The notes beneath the pieces were generated by a model, which saw only the letters and a list, made by a program, of their open reading frames with translations, was not told the origin of the DNA and did no database searches. From the NCBI RefSeq assembly GCF_019052805.1, contig NZ_JAHQRJ010000001.1, positions 186,001 to 250,000 of the forward strand: a stretch of 64,000 bases of DNA, read 5' to 3'. The translations under genes were made by a program, and so were the position numbers. Source of the stretch: Noviherbaspirillum sp. L7-7A (GTDB lineage: Bacteria > Pseudomonadota > Gammaproteobacteria > Burkholderiales > Burkholderiaceae_D). Shown here piece after piece: positions 43,879 to 54,951 of the stretch. Numbering within the stretch: the first letter of the stretch is position 1; the number at the start of each line of letters is the position of its first letter.

Positions 43879-45318
43879 ATGACATTTTCACTCATCAGCC
43901 GGCGTAATTTCCTCAAAGGTGCCGGAGGAGCCATAGCGTCGATGTCCTTACCAAGCTTAGTGTTGGGGCAGACTGCCCCCCCTAGCATCCGTCTTGAGTG
44001 GAATCAATTTAAGACGTCGGGATATTACGACAGTTTTTACAAGGCGGTGCAGAACATGCGCGCATATCCCGACACAAGCAACCCGTTATCTTGGGAATAC
44101 TGGGTCAACGTTCATGTCAAATACTGCCCGCATGGTTCCCCTTACTTCCTTGCATGGCATCGCGGCTACCTGTATTACTTCGAGCAACAGTTGCGCAAGA
44201 TGCCAGGATTAGCCGACATGCCCTTCCCGTATTGGGACTACTACAAGTATCCGAGAATACCGGACGACTTCACCAATTCAACGACAGGCAATCCACTTTA
44301 TGTGCCGCGCTCGGGTACCAATGTCTACAGCGCCCTAACACTGGCACCATTCTCTTCTAAGGTCGTGAACTTCCAACGCAATACTAGAAATGCATTCGAG
44401 ACAAGCATTGAGTCCAAGCCGCACAATCCGGTGCACAATTTGATTGGTGGGGAAATGGCAAATATGACGTCCCCCCGGGACCCGATTTTCTATTTGCACC
44501 ATGCCAATATCGACCGACTGTGGTATGCATGGGTGCTGTCTGGAGGAAAGAAGGTACCGTCATTGACTGACTCTTACTGGGCCGGGTCCTTCACTTATGC
44601 ACCCAGCTTAACAATTACGAAATCCCAAACCTATGCGCCTAGCTCGTTGAACTATGACTATGCTAACAAAACTCAACCGTCTTCTTTGCCGCCATCGGCG
44701 AAGTCCTCCAGTCCATTTAAACTGACACAGGCGGAAATGCCGCGATTTGTGCCTCGTCCGGGACTTGGCAATTTCCCAGCCACGGCAGCAAGGGCGGTTT
44801 CTCAGACTAGCCGGTCGCTAGGCGGAGTAAGCAATGTTGTTCTTACTGAAACTTCGGTCAGTGCGCAACTTCCTTTAACGGCATCTAATGTGCAGGTGGT
44901 GCAGAATGCAGTGTCGGCGGCACTTAATCCGCCTGTGCAATTGGCGGCTAATACTCTTCGCTCAGTCAAGGTGGTGTTGGACAATCTACAACTGTTCGGT
45001 GCCGGTGCTCGAGGCGGCTATTTCTATAACATTTATATCAATCTACCGCCTTCCGGCGATGCCACTGATGGGGGACAGAAATACTTACTTGGCACAGTGG
45101 GACCATTCGAGATTGCGGGCGCTTCCCATCATGGAACGGCCACTCTGGAATTTCCGGCCACCGAAGTCTTGTCTAATTTCTCCTCGTCTGAATTGAAGGA
45201 AGTGACTATTTCATTCGAGCGTATCAGCGGCGAGAATGCCCCGAAGGGACAGGTGCTACGTATAGGAGAAGTAAGGATTGAAGTTTCAACCGATGCACCT
45301 TGGGAGAGCAATCCATAA
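43879..45318 (+). CDS. Tat-exported tyrosinase / polyphenol oxidase
   Basis: Type-3 copper enzyme that should oxidise monophenols or o-diphenols to quinones. The 479-residue protein has a twin-arginine signal (SRRNFLKGAGGAIASMSLPS), a CuA site (His79, His85, His94 in HVKYCPHGSPYFLAWHR, with Cys83 as a possible thioether partner), a CuB site (His182, His186 in HNPVHNLIGG and His207/208 in DPIFYLHHANIDRLW), and a C-terminal domain (about 310-475; SVKVVLDNLQLFGAG, YNIYINLPPSGD, YLLGTVGPFEIAG) like the plant polyphenol oxidase end domain. All ligands are intact. Codon use is AT-richer than the core genes and it sits among IS fragments, which points to horizontal acquisition. Export to the periplasm is predicted. 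Confidence 0.9.
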   Translation: MTFSLISRRNFLKGAGGAIASMSLPSLVLGQTAPPSIRLEWNQFKTSGYYDSFYKAVQNMRAYPDTSNPLSWEYWVNVHVKYCPHGSPYFLAWHRGYLYYFEQQLRKMPGLADMPFPYWDYYKYPRIPDDFTNSTTGNPLYVPRSGTNVYSALTLAPFSSKVVNFQRNTRNAFETSIESKPHNPVHNLIGGEMANMTSPRDPIFYLHHANIDRLWYAWVLSGGKKVPSLTDSYWAGSFTYAPSLTITKSQTYAPSSLNYDYANKTQPSSLPPSAKSSSPFKLTQAEMPRFVPRPGLGNFPATAARAVSQTSRSLGGVSNVVLTETSVSAQLPLTASNVQVVQNAVSAALNPPVQLAANTLRSVKVVLDNLQLFGAGARGGYFYNIYINLPPSGDATDGGQKYLLGTVGPFEIAGASHHGTATLEFPATEVLSNFSSSELKEVTISFERISGENAPKGQVLRIGEVRIEVSTDAPWESNP

Positions 45319-45382
45319 GTCGTGCTGCGGCGCGGTGGTAGTGCTTCGTATGAGAAGGAGAAAAAACTGTGCGATCCATTAC

Positions 45383-45404
45383 GTCCACGATGTCAATCGT
45401 GGAC
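45383..45404 (+). terminator. hairpin after the tyrosinase gene
   Basis: GTCCACGAT-GTCA-ATCGTGGAC, a perfect 9-base stem with 4-base loop 65 bases past the tyrosinase stop. No T-tract follows, so it may act as a weak terminator or stabilise the mRNA end. Confidence 0.4.
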
Positions 45405-45536
45405 ACAACCCAGATGTGTCATATCGACCGAATCATCTCGCTGGCACATCTCCCTGTCTACACGGCGCACGGACGACGCTTACGGCAGTAATGCAGCTTT
45501 AACTAGGGCGGTTTCAAGTCTGAAGTGCAACGGCTG

Positions 45537-45985
45537 TTAATGAACTGACGTATTGGGTTGATGGGCACTCGCCAGAGCGGCGGCCTAGACCTGTAATGGC
45601 GAGAGCCAGTTATGCGTCGCGCGCGGCCGCGTATTGAGGCTGTTAGAAATGGCATCGAACTGTTCCTGGCTATAGATCGACAAGTCCGTTCCCTTGGGCA
45701 AGTACTGACGCAACAAGCATTAGTGCTCTCACAGATGCCGCGCTGCCATGGACTATGTGGATCGCAGAAGTAGACGCGTACGCCGACGTTAGCGGCCAGC
45801 TCGGCATGGCGGGTCATTTCCTTTCCCTGATCGTAGGTCAGACTCTGGCGTAACGGCGCACTGATAGCATTGAGCTCGGCTGTGAAGGCCGCCAGCGCAG
45901 CGGCGGCAGTGGCATCTTCCATGCGCGCCAGTAGTACCAGGCGGCTTGTGCGCTCAACGAACACGCCGATCGCGGACTGGTTGCC
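45537..45985 (-). pseudogene. IS30-family transposase C-terminal fragment
   Basis: Minus-strand remnant of an IS30-type transposase: GNQSAIGVFVERTSRLVLLA, ARMEDATAAAALAAF, LTYDQGKEMTRHAELAA, VYFCDPHSPWQRGICE, with the DDE-type acids of the catalytic core in part. A one-base deletion after GICEST shifts the frame (the remainder QYLPKGTDLSIYSQEQFDAI reads on in another frame), and a TAG at 45585-45587 adds a second stop. The N-terminal half is missing. A likely IS end (GGCGGTTTCAAGTCTGAAG) lies near 45508. Confidence 0.7.
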
Positions 45986-46724
45986 GAGTATGTGCGCAAC
46001 GGGACAGCCAAGTTGTTGACGTTATTCTGTTCGCGCAGTGGCGAAGTGCGCGCCCGGGGCGTGACCCACACGACCAATGCGGTACTGTATCTCTGGCTGC
46101 AGCAGGAACTGGAGCGGTGCTGGATCGCCTACCCCAGCCCTTGCCGGTCACAAATGCCGATCAGAATCACGCAGTGTGGGAATCTTGGCAGCAGGGATCG
46201 CAGGTCCGCATTACGCTGCCGCCTGTTCTGCCGGCGCTACGCTTACTGCTGGTCTGGGACAACCTGCAGGGGCCCGGATACCGGCATTGATCGGGTGGTT
46301 GTTCTCACACGGCGTCATGCCGCTCTATACCCCGCTGGGCGGGGCATGGCTGAACATGGCGGAGTCGATGTAACGCATTGTGGTTCGCCGCGCACTGGCC
46401 GGGCAGTATCCGCAAACGCCTGAGCAAATCATTGACGCGCTGGAAGCGACAGTCAGTGGATGGAATCAGTCACCCACGCCTTTCCATTGGGACGGAAAAC
46501 GGTATGCGCAACGAATCGCCATCGACAACGTCAACATGTTTTGGGTGGATCCGGGGCGTGTGCACGTTATCCCATACGCGCCCGGCCCAGTGGGCTATAA
46601 CATATCTAAACCGAGGCAGTTGCCAAGTGACCCACTGGCCCTTCATTTTTGGAAAGTCTGGCCCTTCTTTGAAGTCAAAGAAGGAATTGACCCGGCAGTT
46701 GCGACGGGATCAAGTCCTCTTTAA
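45986..46724 (+). pseudogene. IS630-family transposase C-terminal fragment
   Basis: Plus-strand remnant with the IS630 catalytic half: [38 protein letters not shown], then after a frameshift [20 protein letters not shown] and [10 protein letters not shown], then after another [19 protein letters not shown], a TAA in place of glutamine after MAESM, and [20 protein letters not shown]. At least two shifts and one nonsense mutation make it non-functional. It joins the IS30 fragment at about 45985 and ends 14 bases before the next gene. Confidence 0.7.
46619..46636 (+). repeat. 18-base repeat, copy C
   Basis: GTTGCCAAGTGACCCACT; identical to copy A in inverted orientation and near-identical to copy B in direct orientation. 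With copies A and B it brackets the tyrosinase gene. Confidence 0.75.
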
Positions 46725-46737
46725 TAGACTTATAAGC

Positions 46738-47913
46738 TTATTTTCCGGTGTCCTTCATATTTTCAAACTTATCGAATTCAACGTTGTACAGTTCGCCATT
46801 GACCTTCTCCACCTTGCGGATATAAACCGTCTGCACCGCGTCGCGGGTTTGCGGATCAATGTTGAGCGGGCCGCGAGGGCTCGGAATCTTCATGCCTTTC
46901 AATACCGCCATGGCCTTGTCGCCATCGATCTTGCCGTTAAGTTTGCGCGCCACTTCGTAAATGGCATACATGCCGTCATAGGCCGCGACTGCCATGAAGT
47001 TCGGACGGCCGCCGTTGGGATTCGCCGCGGCGAAGTTTTTCAGGAAAGCCTTGTTTTCTGGGGAATCATGAGCCGCCGAGTAGTGAAAGGACGTGATCAC
47101 GCCTAGGGTGGCGTCGCCCATGGCCGGCAGCACATGGTCATCGGTCAGGTCGCCAGTGGCGATCACCTTGATGCCAGCTTCGGCCAGTCCGCGCTCGCGG
47201 TAGCTTTTCATGAAGGCCACGCCCTGTTCGCCAGCGGGAACGAAGACGAAAACCGCCTCCGGCTTGGCATCTTTGATGCGCTGGACGAAGGGCGCGAATT
47301 CCGGATTGCGCAGTGGTACGCGTATCGATTCGACCACCTGGCCGCCGCCGCCGAGCAGATTGGTCTTGAAGGCGGTTTCGGCATCGATGCCGGGGCCGTA
47401 ATCGGCAACCAGGGTGACCACCCGTTTGATGTTGTTTTTCACCGCCCAGGTTGCCATCGGGCCGGATATCTGCGGCAGCGTCATCGAGACGCGCGCAATG
47501 TAATTGGACTTGGTGGTGATGATGGAAGTGGCCGCATTCATCACGATCATCGGCTTCTTGGCTTGCTCGGCAATTGGTGCAACTGCGAGCGCTTCCGGCG
47601 TCAGCCCAAAGCCGGCCAGAAAGTCGACCTTGTCGCGCACCACCAGTTCCTGGGCCAGGCGCTTGGCGATTTCGGGCGAGGGGCCGGTCGTGTCCTTGAT
47701 GACCAGTTCGATTTTCTTGCCGGCGACGGTATCGCCGTGCTGCTTCATATAGGCCTTGATGCCGCCTTCCATCTGCTTGCCATAATCCGCGAACGGGCCG
47801 GAAAAGGCGGCAATCACGCCAACCTTGATGGTTTCCTGGGCCTGGACGGAAAGGGCGGTCAGGCCGAACAGGCCCAGTGTCACGGCGGATCGCAGCATAG
47901 TACGCAATGTCAT
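46738..47913 (-). CDS. ABC transporter substrate-binding protein (aromatic acid / branched-chain type)
   Basis: Periplasmic type I solute-binding protein, 391 residues, with a signal peptide ending VQA-QE (residues 1-25) and the family stretches IKVGVIAAFSGPFADYGKQM, FLAGFGLTPEALAVAPIAEQ, NAATSIITTKSNYIARVSMT, TLVADYGPGIDAETAF and MAVAAYDGMYAIYEVARKL. No permease or ATPase gene is beside it; the LivHMGF-type set at 31270-34574 lacks a binding protein, so this is its probable partner, now separated by the island. GAGGAG precedes ATG. Ligand probably an aromatic acid, inferred from pobA next door. Confidence 0.88.
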   Translation of the reverse strand: MTLRTMLRSAVTLGLFGLTALSVQAQETIKVGVIAAFSGPFADYGKQMEGGIKAYMKQHGDTVAGKKIELVIKDTTGPSPEIAKRLAQELVVRDKVDFLAGFGLTPEALAVAPIAEQAKKPMIVMNAATSIITTKSNYIARVSMTLPQISGPMATWAVKNNIKRVVTLVADYGPGIDAETAFKTNLLGGGGQVVESIRVPLRNPEFAPFVQRIKDAKPEAVFVFVPAGEQGVAFMKSYRERGLAEAGIKVIATGDLTDDHVLPAMGDATLGVITSFHYSAAHDSPENKAFLKNFAAANPNGGRPNFMAVAAYDGMYAIYEVARKLNGKIDGDKAMAVLKGMKIPSPRGPLNIDPQTRDAVQTVYIRKVEKVNGELYNVEFDKFENMKDTGK

Positions 47914-48242
47914 CTCGTCTCCTCAAAAAGTTTTTATGTTCTGCATGAAGCTAAGCCTGTATGCCGACGCTTGCGGCATTCTGAGCGGCATTCCTGCATC
48001 GATTCATGTTCATGCCGGGCGCCTTCGGGCACACGATGTCACCAATGGCGGCGCCAACTTTGCCGGACACGTCAAGAATAGCGGAAGGCGCCTTGCTGTA
48101 AAGTTCGATCAAGAAAGTTATGTGCGTTAAACGCACAATTTTTCATTTCTGTTTCAATGGCGGTACCTGCATCCTGCTTCTCGATGCAGCGCCAGCCGGG
48201 AATCGCGGCGCGGAAGAGGCCGTGCGCCCAGTGAAAGCCATA
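47914..48242. other. intergenic region between the binding protein and pobA
   Basis: 329 bases that include the binding-protein promoter and ribosome site (GAGGAG, next to its ATG) and the pobA 3' flank. I see no small gene, terminator with T-tract, or clear operator here. Confidence 0.5.
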
Positions 48243-50461
<2,219 letters not shown>

Positions 50462-50704
50462 GCGGCGGGCTGGCTGCTGCCATGTAGTGGGCACGACTAA
50501 ACGATACGAGGTTACCCGGTGACTTTGCTTTGGTCATCTGGCAGGTGCAGTGTCCGTCCATGACTGGTGCAACTTATGACCGTTTCCAACTAATTGTGCA
50601 TCATCCGTCAATGTCGCCGCTTTCAGCGTCGCTAGCGTTTTTGATGAAGCATGTAGAGGCTTTCTAAGGATTGGAAGCTTAGCCGTGCCGGCTTTATTCA
50701 ACCG

Positions 50705-52459
50705 TCAAGCGCCCTTGCCACCCCAGCTGTCCTTCAGGGTGGTGATCCGGTTGAACACCGGCTTGCCTGGCTGGGAGTCCACCCGGTCTGCCACGAAATA
50801 GCCGTGGCGTTCAAACTGGAAACGCTGTTCCGGTAGCGCGTTGGCCAGGCCCGGCTCCAGATAGGCGTTGACCACCGTCTTGGCCTGGGGATTGAGCGCC
50901 TGCTTGAAGTCCCTGCCGCCGGCGTCAGGCTGCGGCTCGGAGAACAGGCGGTCATAGAGCCGCACCTCGGCCTGCAGGGCTCGATCCGCGCTGACCCAGT
51001 GGATGTTGCCCTTGACCTTGTAGTTGGCCGAACCCTCGGTGCCGCTCTTGCTGTCCGGGTAATAGGTGCAGTGCACCGCGATGACGTTGCCATCGGCGTC
51101 CTTGTCGCAGCCGGTGCATTCAACCACATAGCCATAGCGCAGCCTGACCTTGTTGCCGGGGTAGAGCCGGAAGAATCCCTTGCTCGGCGTTTCCATGAAG
51201 TCGTCAGCCTCGATCCACAGTTCCCTGCTGATCGGGAAAGTGCGTACGCCGCGCGACGGGTCATGCGGATGCACCGGAGCGCTGCATTCCACGGTCTCGT
51301 TTTCCGGGAAGTTGTCGATGACGAGCCTGAGCGGATTGAGCACCGCTGTCGCGCGGGGCGCCTTGGGGTCGAGGTCGTCGCGCAGCGCGCCTTCCAGGAT
51401 GCTCATGTCGATCCAGCTGTCTGCCTTGGCCACGCCGATGCGTTCGCAGAACAGCTGCACCGCCTCCGGCGTATAGCCGCGGCGGCGGATGCCGACGATG
51501 GTGGGCATGCGCGGATCGTCCCAGCCGTCGACAATCTTTTCTTCCACCAGCTGCAGCAGCTTGCGCTTGCTGGTGATGGCATAGGTCAGGTTCAGCCGCG
51601 CGAATTCATACTGGCGCGGCAGCGGCCGCTGCAGGAAGCCGCCTTCGGCCAGGCGCTCCAGCACCCAGTCGTAGAACGGCCGGTGGTCCTGGAATTCAAG
51701 GGTGCACAGGGAATGGGTGATGTTTTCCAGCGCGTCCGAAATCGGGTGCGCATAGTCGTACATCGGATAGATGCACCAGGCGTCGCCGGTGCGGTGGTGA
51801 TGCGCATAGCGGATGCGGTAGATCGCCGGATCGCGCATGTTCATGTTGGGCGAGGCCATGTCGATCTTCGCGCGCAGGATGTGCTCGCCATCCTTGAACT
51901 CGCCGGCCTTCATGCGGCGGAACAGGTCCAGCGATTCCTCGGCCGGCCGGTTGCGGAAGGGCGAATCCTTGCCCGGCTCGGAGAAGCTGCCGCGGCTGGC
52001 GGCCATTTCCTCGGCGCTCTGGCTGTCGACGTAGGCATGGCCGGCGGTGATCAGGTATTGGGCCATCTGGTAGAGCATCGGGAAATAGTCGCTGGCGTAG
52101 TACAGGTGCTCGCCGTCGTTCTGTTTCCATTCGAAGCCCAGCCAGCGCACGCTGTCGATGATGGTGTCGACATATTCCTGCTCTTCCTTGGCCGGGTTGG
52201 TGTCGTCGAAGCGCAGGTGGCAGCGGCCGGCATAGTCGCGGGCCAGGCCGAAGTTCAGGCAGATCGACTTGGCATGGCCGATATGCAGATAGCCGTTCGG
52301 CTCGGGCGGGAAGCGGGTGACGACTGCGGGCAGCGGCTGGCCATGGGCGTCCTTGCGGCCGGCATAGTGGCCGGCGGCGTTGTCATTCTCGATGATGGCG
52401 CGCAGGAAGTTCGATGGCGCTGGCGCAGCAGCGGTGGTGCTTTTTGGTTCGTTGCTCAT
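50705..52459 (-). CDS. glnS: glutaminyl-tRNA synthetase
   Basis: Class I aminoacyl-tRNA synthetase charging tRNA-Gln. The 584-residue protein has RFPPEPNGYLHIGHAKSICL with the HIGH signature, FDDTNPAKEEQEYVD, YPMYDYAHPISDALENITHS, CTLEFQDHRPFYDW, AITSKRKLLQLV as the KMSKS-equivalent, and the C-terminal anticodon-binding barrels (FRLYPGNKVRLRYGYVVECTG in part). An N-terminal Ala/Pro-rich extension of about 15 residues precedes the family start. Intact. Confidence 0.97.
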   Translation of the reverse strand: MSNEPKSTTAAAPAPSNFLRAIIENDNAAGHYAGRKDAHGQPLPAVVTRFPPEPNGYLHIGHAKSICLNFGLARDYAGRCHLRFDDTNPAKEEQEYVDTIIDSVRWLGFEWKQNDGEHLYYASDYFPMLYQMAQYLITAGHAYVDSQSAEEMAASRGSFSEPGKDSPFRNRPAEESLDLFRRMKAGEFKDGEHILRAKIDMASPNMNMRDPAIYRIRYAHHHRTGDAWCIYPMYDYAHPISDALENITHSLCTLEFQDHRPFYDWVLERLAEGGFLQRPLPRQYEFARLNLTYAITSKRKLLQLVEEKIVDGWDDPRMPTIVGIRRRGYTPEAVQLFCERIGVAKADSWIDMSILEGALRDDLDPKAPRATAVLNPLRLVIDNFPENETVECSAPVHPHDPSRGVRTFPISRELWIEADDFMETPSKGFFRLYPGNKVRLRYGYVVECTGCDKDADGNVIAVHCTYYPDSKSGTEGSANYKVKGNIHWVSADRALQAEVRLYDRLFSEPQPDAGGRDFKQALNPQAKTVVNAYLEPGLANALPEQRFQFERHGYFVADRVDSQPGKPVFNRITTLKDSWGGKGA

Positions 52460-52542
52460 GGAGTCGGAAGAAAGGCGTGCAAATTGTGGATGGCGGCATT
52501 TTACCGTAGCAGCCGCCCCGGCCCGGGCGGCAGGGAGGCGCT

Positions 52543-53040
52543 TCAGCGTTGCGCGGTGGCGTCGAAGCGCTGCCGGATGGTTTCCAGGCGCTGCCGGTTG
52601 GCGCCGAAGTCCTTGCGTCCCAGGCGGGAGGCGGAGCGCATGTGGATCACCCCGGCCGGCGCATCGAGCAGGAATTCGACATCGTCGACAAACTTGAGCA
52701 TCCGGGTCTGGAACTGCGCATACAGGTAGCCTGGCCGTCGCTCGACGACAGTGGCGCCCTGCATGCCGGCAACCACCTGATCCAGGCGGGCAAATGCCGC
52801 ATTGGCGTCGCCGCTGTAGCGCAGCGGCGCAATGAGGTGATAGTCGGTGTGCTCGTGACGCCCCGCCTGGCTGGATACGGAATTCCAGGAACGGGCTACC
52901 GGCGGCTTGAGCAGGCCGTCGCGCACGCCCAGGTCATCCGGACGGCGGCCCGCCAGCAGATTCATCTGGCCGGCGAGCAAGGCTATCGCAGGCAGGCCGA
53001 CGACGAAGACGGTGGCAATCACACCCCAGTTTTTCAGCAT
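52543..53040 (-). CDS. DUF1499 membrane-anchored protein
   Basis: A 165-residue protein with an N-terminal hydrophobic helix (about 5-30, WGVIATVFVVGLPAIALLAG) and a DUF1499 domain: DLGVRDGLLKPP, FARLDQVVAGM, FQTRMLKFVDDVEFLLD and the typical GVIHMRSASRLGRKDFGANRQRLETIR (in parts). The biochemical role of DUF1499 proteins is unknown. It stands alone between glnS and a LytTR operon, all on the minus strand. Confidence 0.85.
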   Translation of the reverse strand: MLKNWGVIATVFVVGLPAIALLAGQMNLLAGRRPDDLGVRDGLLKPPVARSWNSVSSQAGRHEHTDYHLIAPLRYSGDANAAFARLDQVVAGMQGATVVERRPGYLYAQFQTRMLKFVDDVEFLLDAPAGVIHMRSASRLGRKDFGANRQRLETIRQRFDATAQR

Positions 53041-53092
53041 GCTGACTCCGGTGCAGGAACAAGCCGTCGATCATAGCAGAGCAGGGCGGGCG

Positions 53093-53887
53093 CTACATTT
53101 GCCGGAACAGGTGGGCAAAGACGCGGCTCACGGCCAGCGTTTCGCTGCGGTTGCGCAGGGACAGGCGCAGCCGCCCGGCTTCGTCCCTTACCGCTGCCAT
53201 GACCTGGCCGATATTGACCACGGTGCCGCGATGGATCTGCCAGAACTGCGCCGGGTCGAGCTGGTCCAGCAACTCGCGCAGCGACAGCCGGATCAGGGAC
53301 TGGCTGTCGGCGGTGACCACATTCACATACTTGTCCGTGGCCTCGAAGTAGATCACCTCCGACACCGGGATCAGACGAACCTGGTTGCCCACCGCCGCCC
53401 GTATCACGCTCAGCCGGGCAGCCGGTTGGGAGGCGGCCGGCGGCGCGAGGGCGCGCAACTGCCGCAGCACCTGTTCCAGCGCTGCATCGCCGGGGGCCGG
53501 CGCGGCCAGGCGCGCCTGCAGACGCGCCACGGTTTTGGCCAGGCGGGCATCCGACACCGGTTTCTGCACGTAGTCAGCCGCTGCCTGCTCGAAGGCCTGC
53601 AGCGCATAGTCGTCATAGGCGGTGACGAACACGATCAATGGAAAAGGGCGGCCGTCGGGCCAGTCCTCGGCCAGCACTTCGGCCGCCTGCAGGCCGGTCA
53701 TGCCCGGCATGCGGATATCGAGAAACAGCAGGTCGGGCTGCAAGGCCAGCGCCTTTTCCACCGCGTGCACGCCATTCGGGACGATGGCTTCAATGGCCAG
53801 TTCCGGCCACAGCCGTTGCAGGGTGTGAGCCAGGGCCTGGGCCAGTACCGGTTCGTCTTCGGCAATCAGGGCGCGAAATCCAGTCAT
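53093..53887 (-). CDS. LytTR-family response regulator
   Basis: A 264-residue regulator with an N-terminal receiver domain (about 1-125; acids in LIAEDEP, phospho-acceptor in LLFLDIRMPGMTG, lysine in ADYVQKPVSD) and a C-terminal LytTR DNA-binding domain (about 165-264; RLIPVSEVIYFEATDKYVNV, FWQIHRGTVVNIGQV, LAVSRVFAHLFRQ). Its gene overlaps the upstream kinase gene by 4 bases, which identifies the cognate pair. Targets are unknown. Confidence 0.93.
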   Translation of the reverse strand: MTGFRALIAEDEPVLAQALAHTLQRLWPELAIEAIVPNGVHAVEKALALQPDLLFLDIRMPGMTGLQAAEVLAEDWPDGRPFPLIVFVTAYDDYALQAFEQAAADYVQKPVSDARLAKTVARLQARLAAPAPGDAALEQVLRQLRALAPPAASQPAARLSVIRAAVGNQVRLIPVSEVIYFEATDKYVNVVTADSQSLIRLSLRELLDQLDPAQFWQIHRGTVVNIGQVMAAVRDEAGRLRLSLRNRSETLAVSRVFAHLFRQM

Positions 53888-54948
53888 CGTAGCGGCATCC
53901 TTATCTCGGCGATGGCGCCATGCGGCGTGTTCGGCGCGAGGGTCAGTGTGGCGGCGTCGCCGTAGAGCGCCACCAGGCGTTCCCGCACATTGCCTAGCGC
54001 CAGCCCGTTGCCTGGCACGCCCGGCGCGTCCAGTCCCGCGCCGGTATCGCGCACGGTCAGCACCAGCAGATCGCCATGCCGGGCCGCGCCGACATCGATC
54101 CGGCCGCCTTCCATATTGGGTTCCAGCCCGTGGCGTATCGCATTTTCGACCAGCGGCTGCAGCAGCATGGGCGCGACCCCGACGTCGGCCAGTTCAGCCG
54201 GCAGGTCCAGCGCATAAGCCAGGCGGTCGCCCATGCGCACCGACATCAGGCCGAGATAGGCTTGCATCAGCCGGAATTCCTGGGCCAGCGTGGTGGCGGC
54301 AAGGCGGGAACTGCCCAGGGTGGCGCGCAGGTATTCGATCAGCTGGTCCAGCAGCAGCTGGGCACGCGGCGGATCGATCGCGATCAGGCCCTGCAGGTTG
54401 GCCAGGGTGTTGAACAGCATGTGCGGCTCGATCTGGGCCTGCAACAGTTGCAGCTGGGCCTGCATGGCTTGCCGCTCGATCCCAGCCGCGCGCGCCTTCT
54501 CCGCTTCGGCCTGGGCCTGAAGATAGGCGAGCTTGCCGCGATTCCAGAAGAACCAGGTGGCGGTCAGGCCGGCCAGCACCGAAAACAGCAGAATTTGCGC
54601 TGCATGGCTGGAATGGATAGGCAGCACCGGATGATCGTCCATGCCCAGCAGCCAGGCCGCCAGCAGGCTGCCGCCCATCTGCGCCGCCGGCAGTGACACC
54701 AGGGTGAGTGCAGCAAACGGCAGGCCGGGCGGCTTGTCGTCCCCCCACAGCAGCAGCCGGCCAACATCGATGAACAGCCAGGCCAGCGTGCCGATGCATA
54801 AGGAAAACACCAGGTTTTCAAGAAGACTGCCGCCCCGGTGCAGCAGATAGGTAATGACCAGCGCGCACAGCAGGTTGAACGCGATGACGATCAGCAGCCG
54901 CAGCGGCAGCTGCCGGCGCCAGGTTGTCAGGGGCAGTGTCTGTTCCAT
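53884..54948 (-). CDS. LytS/YehU-type sensor histidine kinase
   Basis: A 354-residue inner-membrane kinase with four hydrophobic helices (about 12-150), a short coiled-coil linker rich in Ala and Glu, and the His_kinase domain with phospho-acceptor in QIEPHMLFNTLANLQ and ATP-binding N box PLVENAIRHGLEPN, G box RDTGAGLD and GNGLALGNVRERL. It has no separate periplasmic sensor domain, so it probably senses within the membrane. It overlaps the LytTR regulator gene and starts 3 bases after a DUF2306 membrane-protein gene. Confidence 0.92.
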   Translation of the reverse strand: MEQTLPLTTWRRQLPLRLLIVIAFNLLCALVITYLLHRGGSLLENLVFSLCIGTLAWLFIDVGRLLLWGDDKPPGLPFAALTLVSLPAAQMGGSLLAAWLLGMDDHPVLPIHSSHAAQILLFSVLAGLTATWFFWNRGKLAYLQAQAEAEKARAAGIERQAMQAQLQLLQAQIEPHMLFNTLANLQGLIAIDPPRAQLLLDQLIEYLRATLGSSRLAATTLAQEFRLMQAYLGLMSVRMGDRLAYALDLPAELADVGVAPMLLQPLVENAIRHGLEPNMEGGRIDVGAARHGDLLVLTVRDTGAGLDAPGVPGNGLALGNVRERLVALYGDAATLTLAPNTPHGAIAEIRMPLR

Positions 54949-54951
54949 GCC

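Larger units (their letters stand above)
37385..46737. mobile_element. composite prophage/IS island splitting the aromatic catabolic block
   Basis: From the nagK stop to the end of the substrate-binding protein gene the DNA is AT-richer and holds phage-type genes, four IS families in whole or part, and a tyrosinase, flanked on both sides by aromatic catabolic genes. No flanking direct repeat that would mark a single insertion event is visible, so the island probably grew by several insertions. Confidence 0.75.

Noticed and set aside
45503-46077. Complete IS30 transposase gene
   Set aside because: Only the C-terminal half is present, with a frameshift and an internal TAG.
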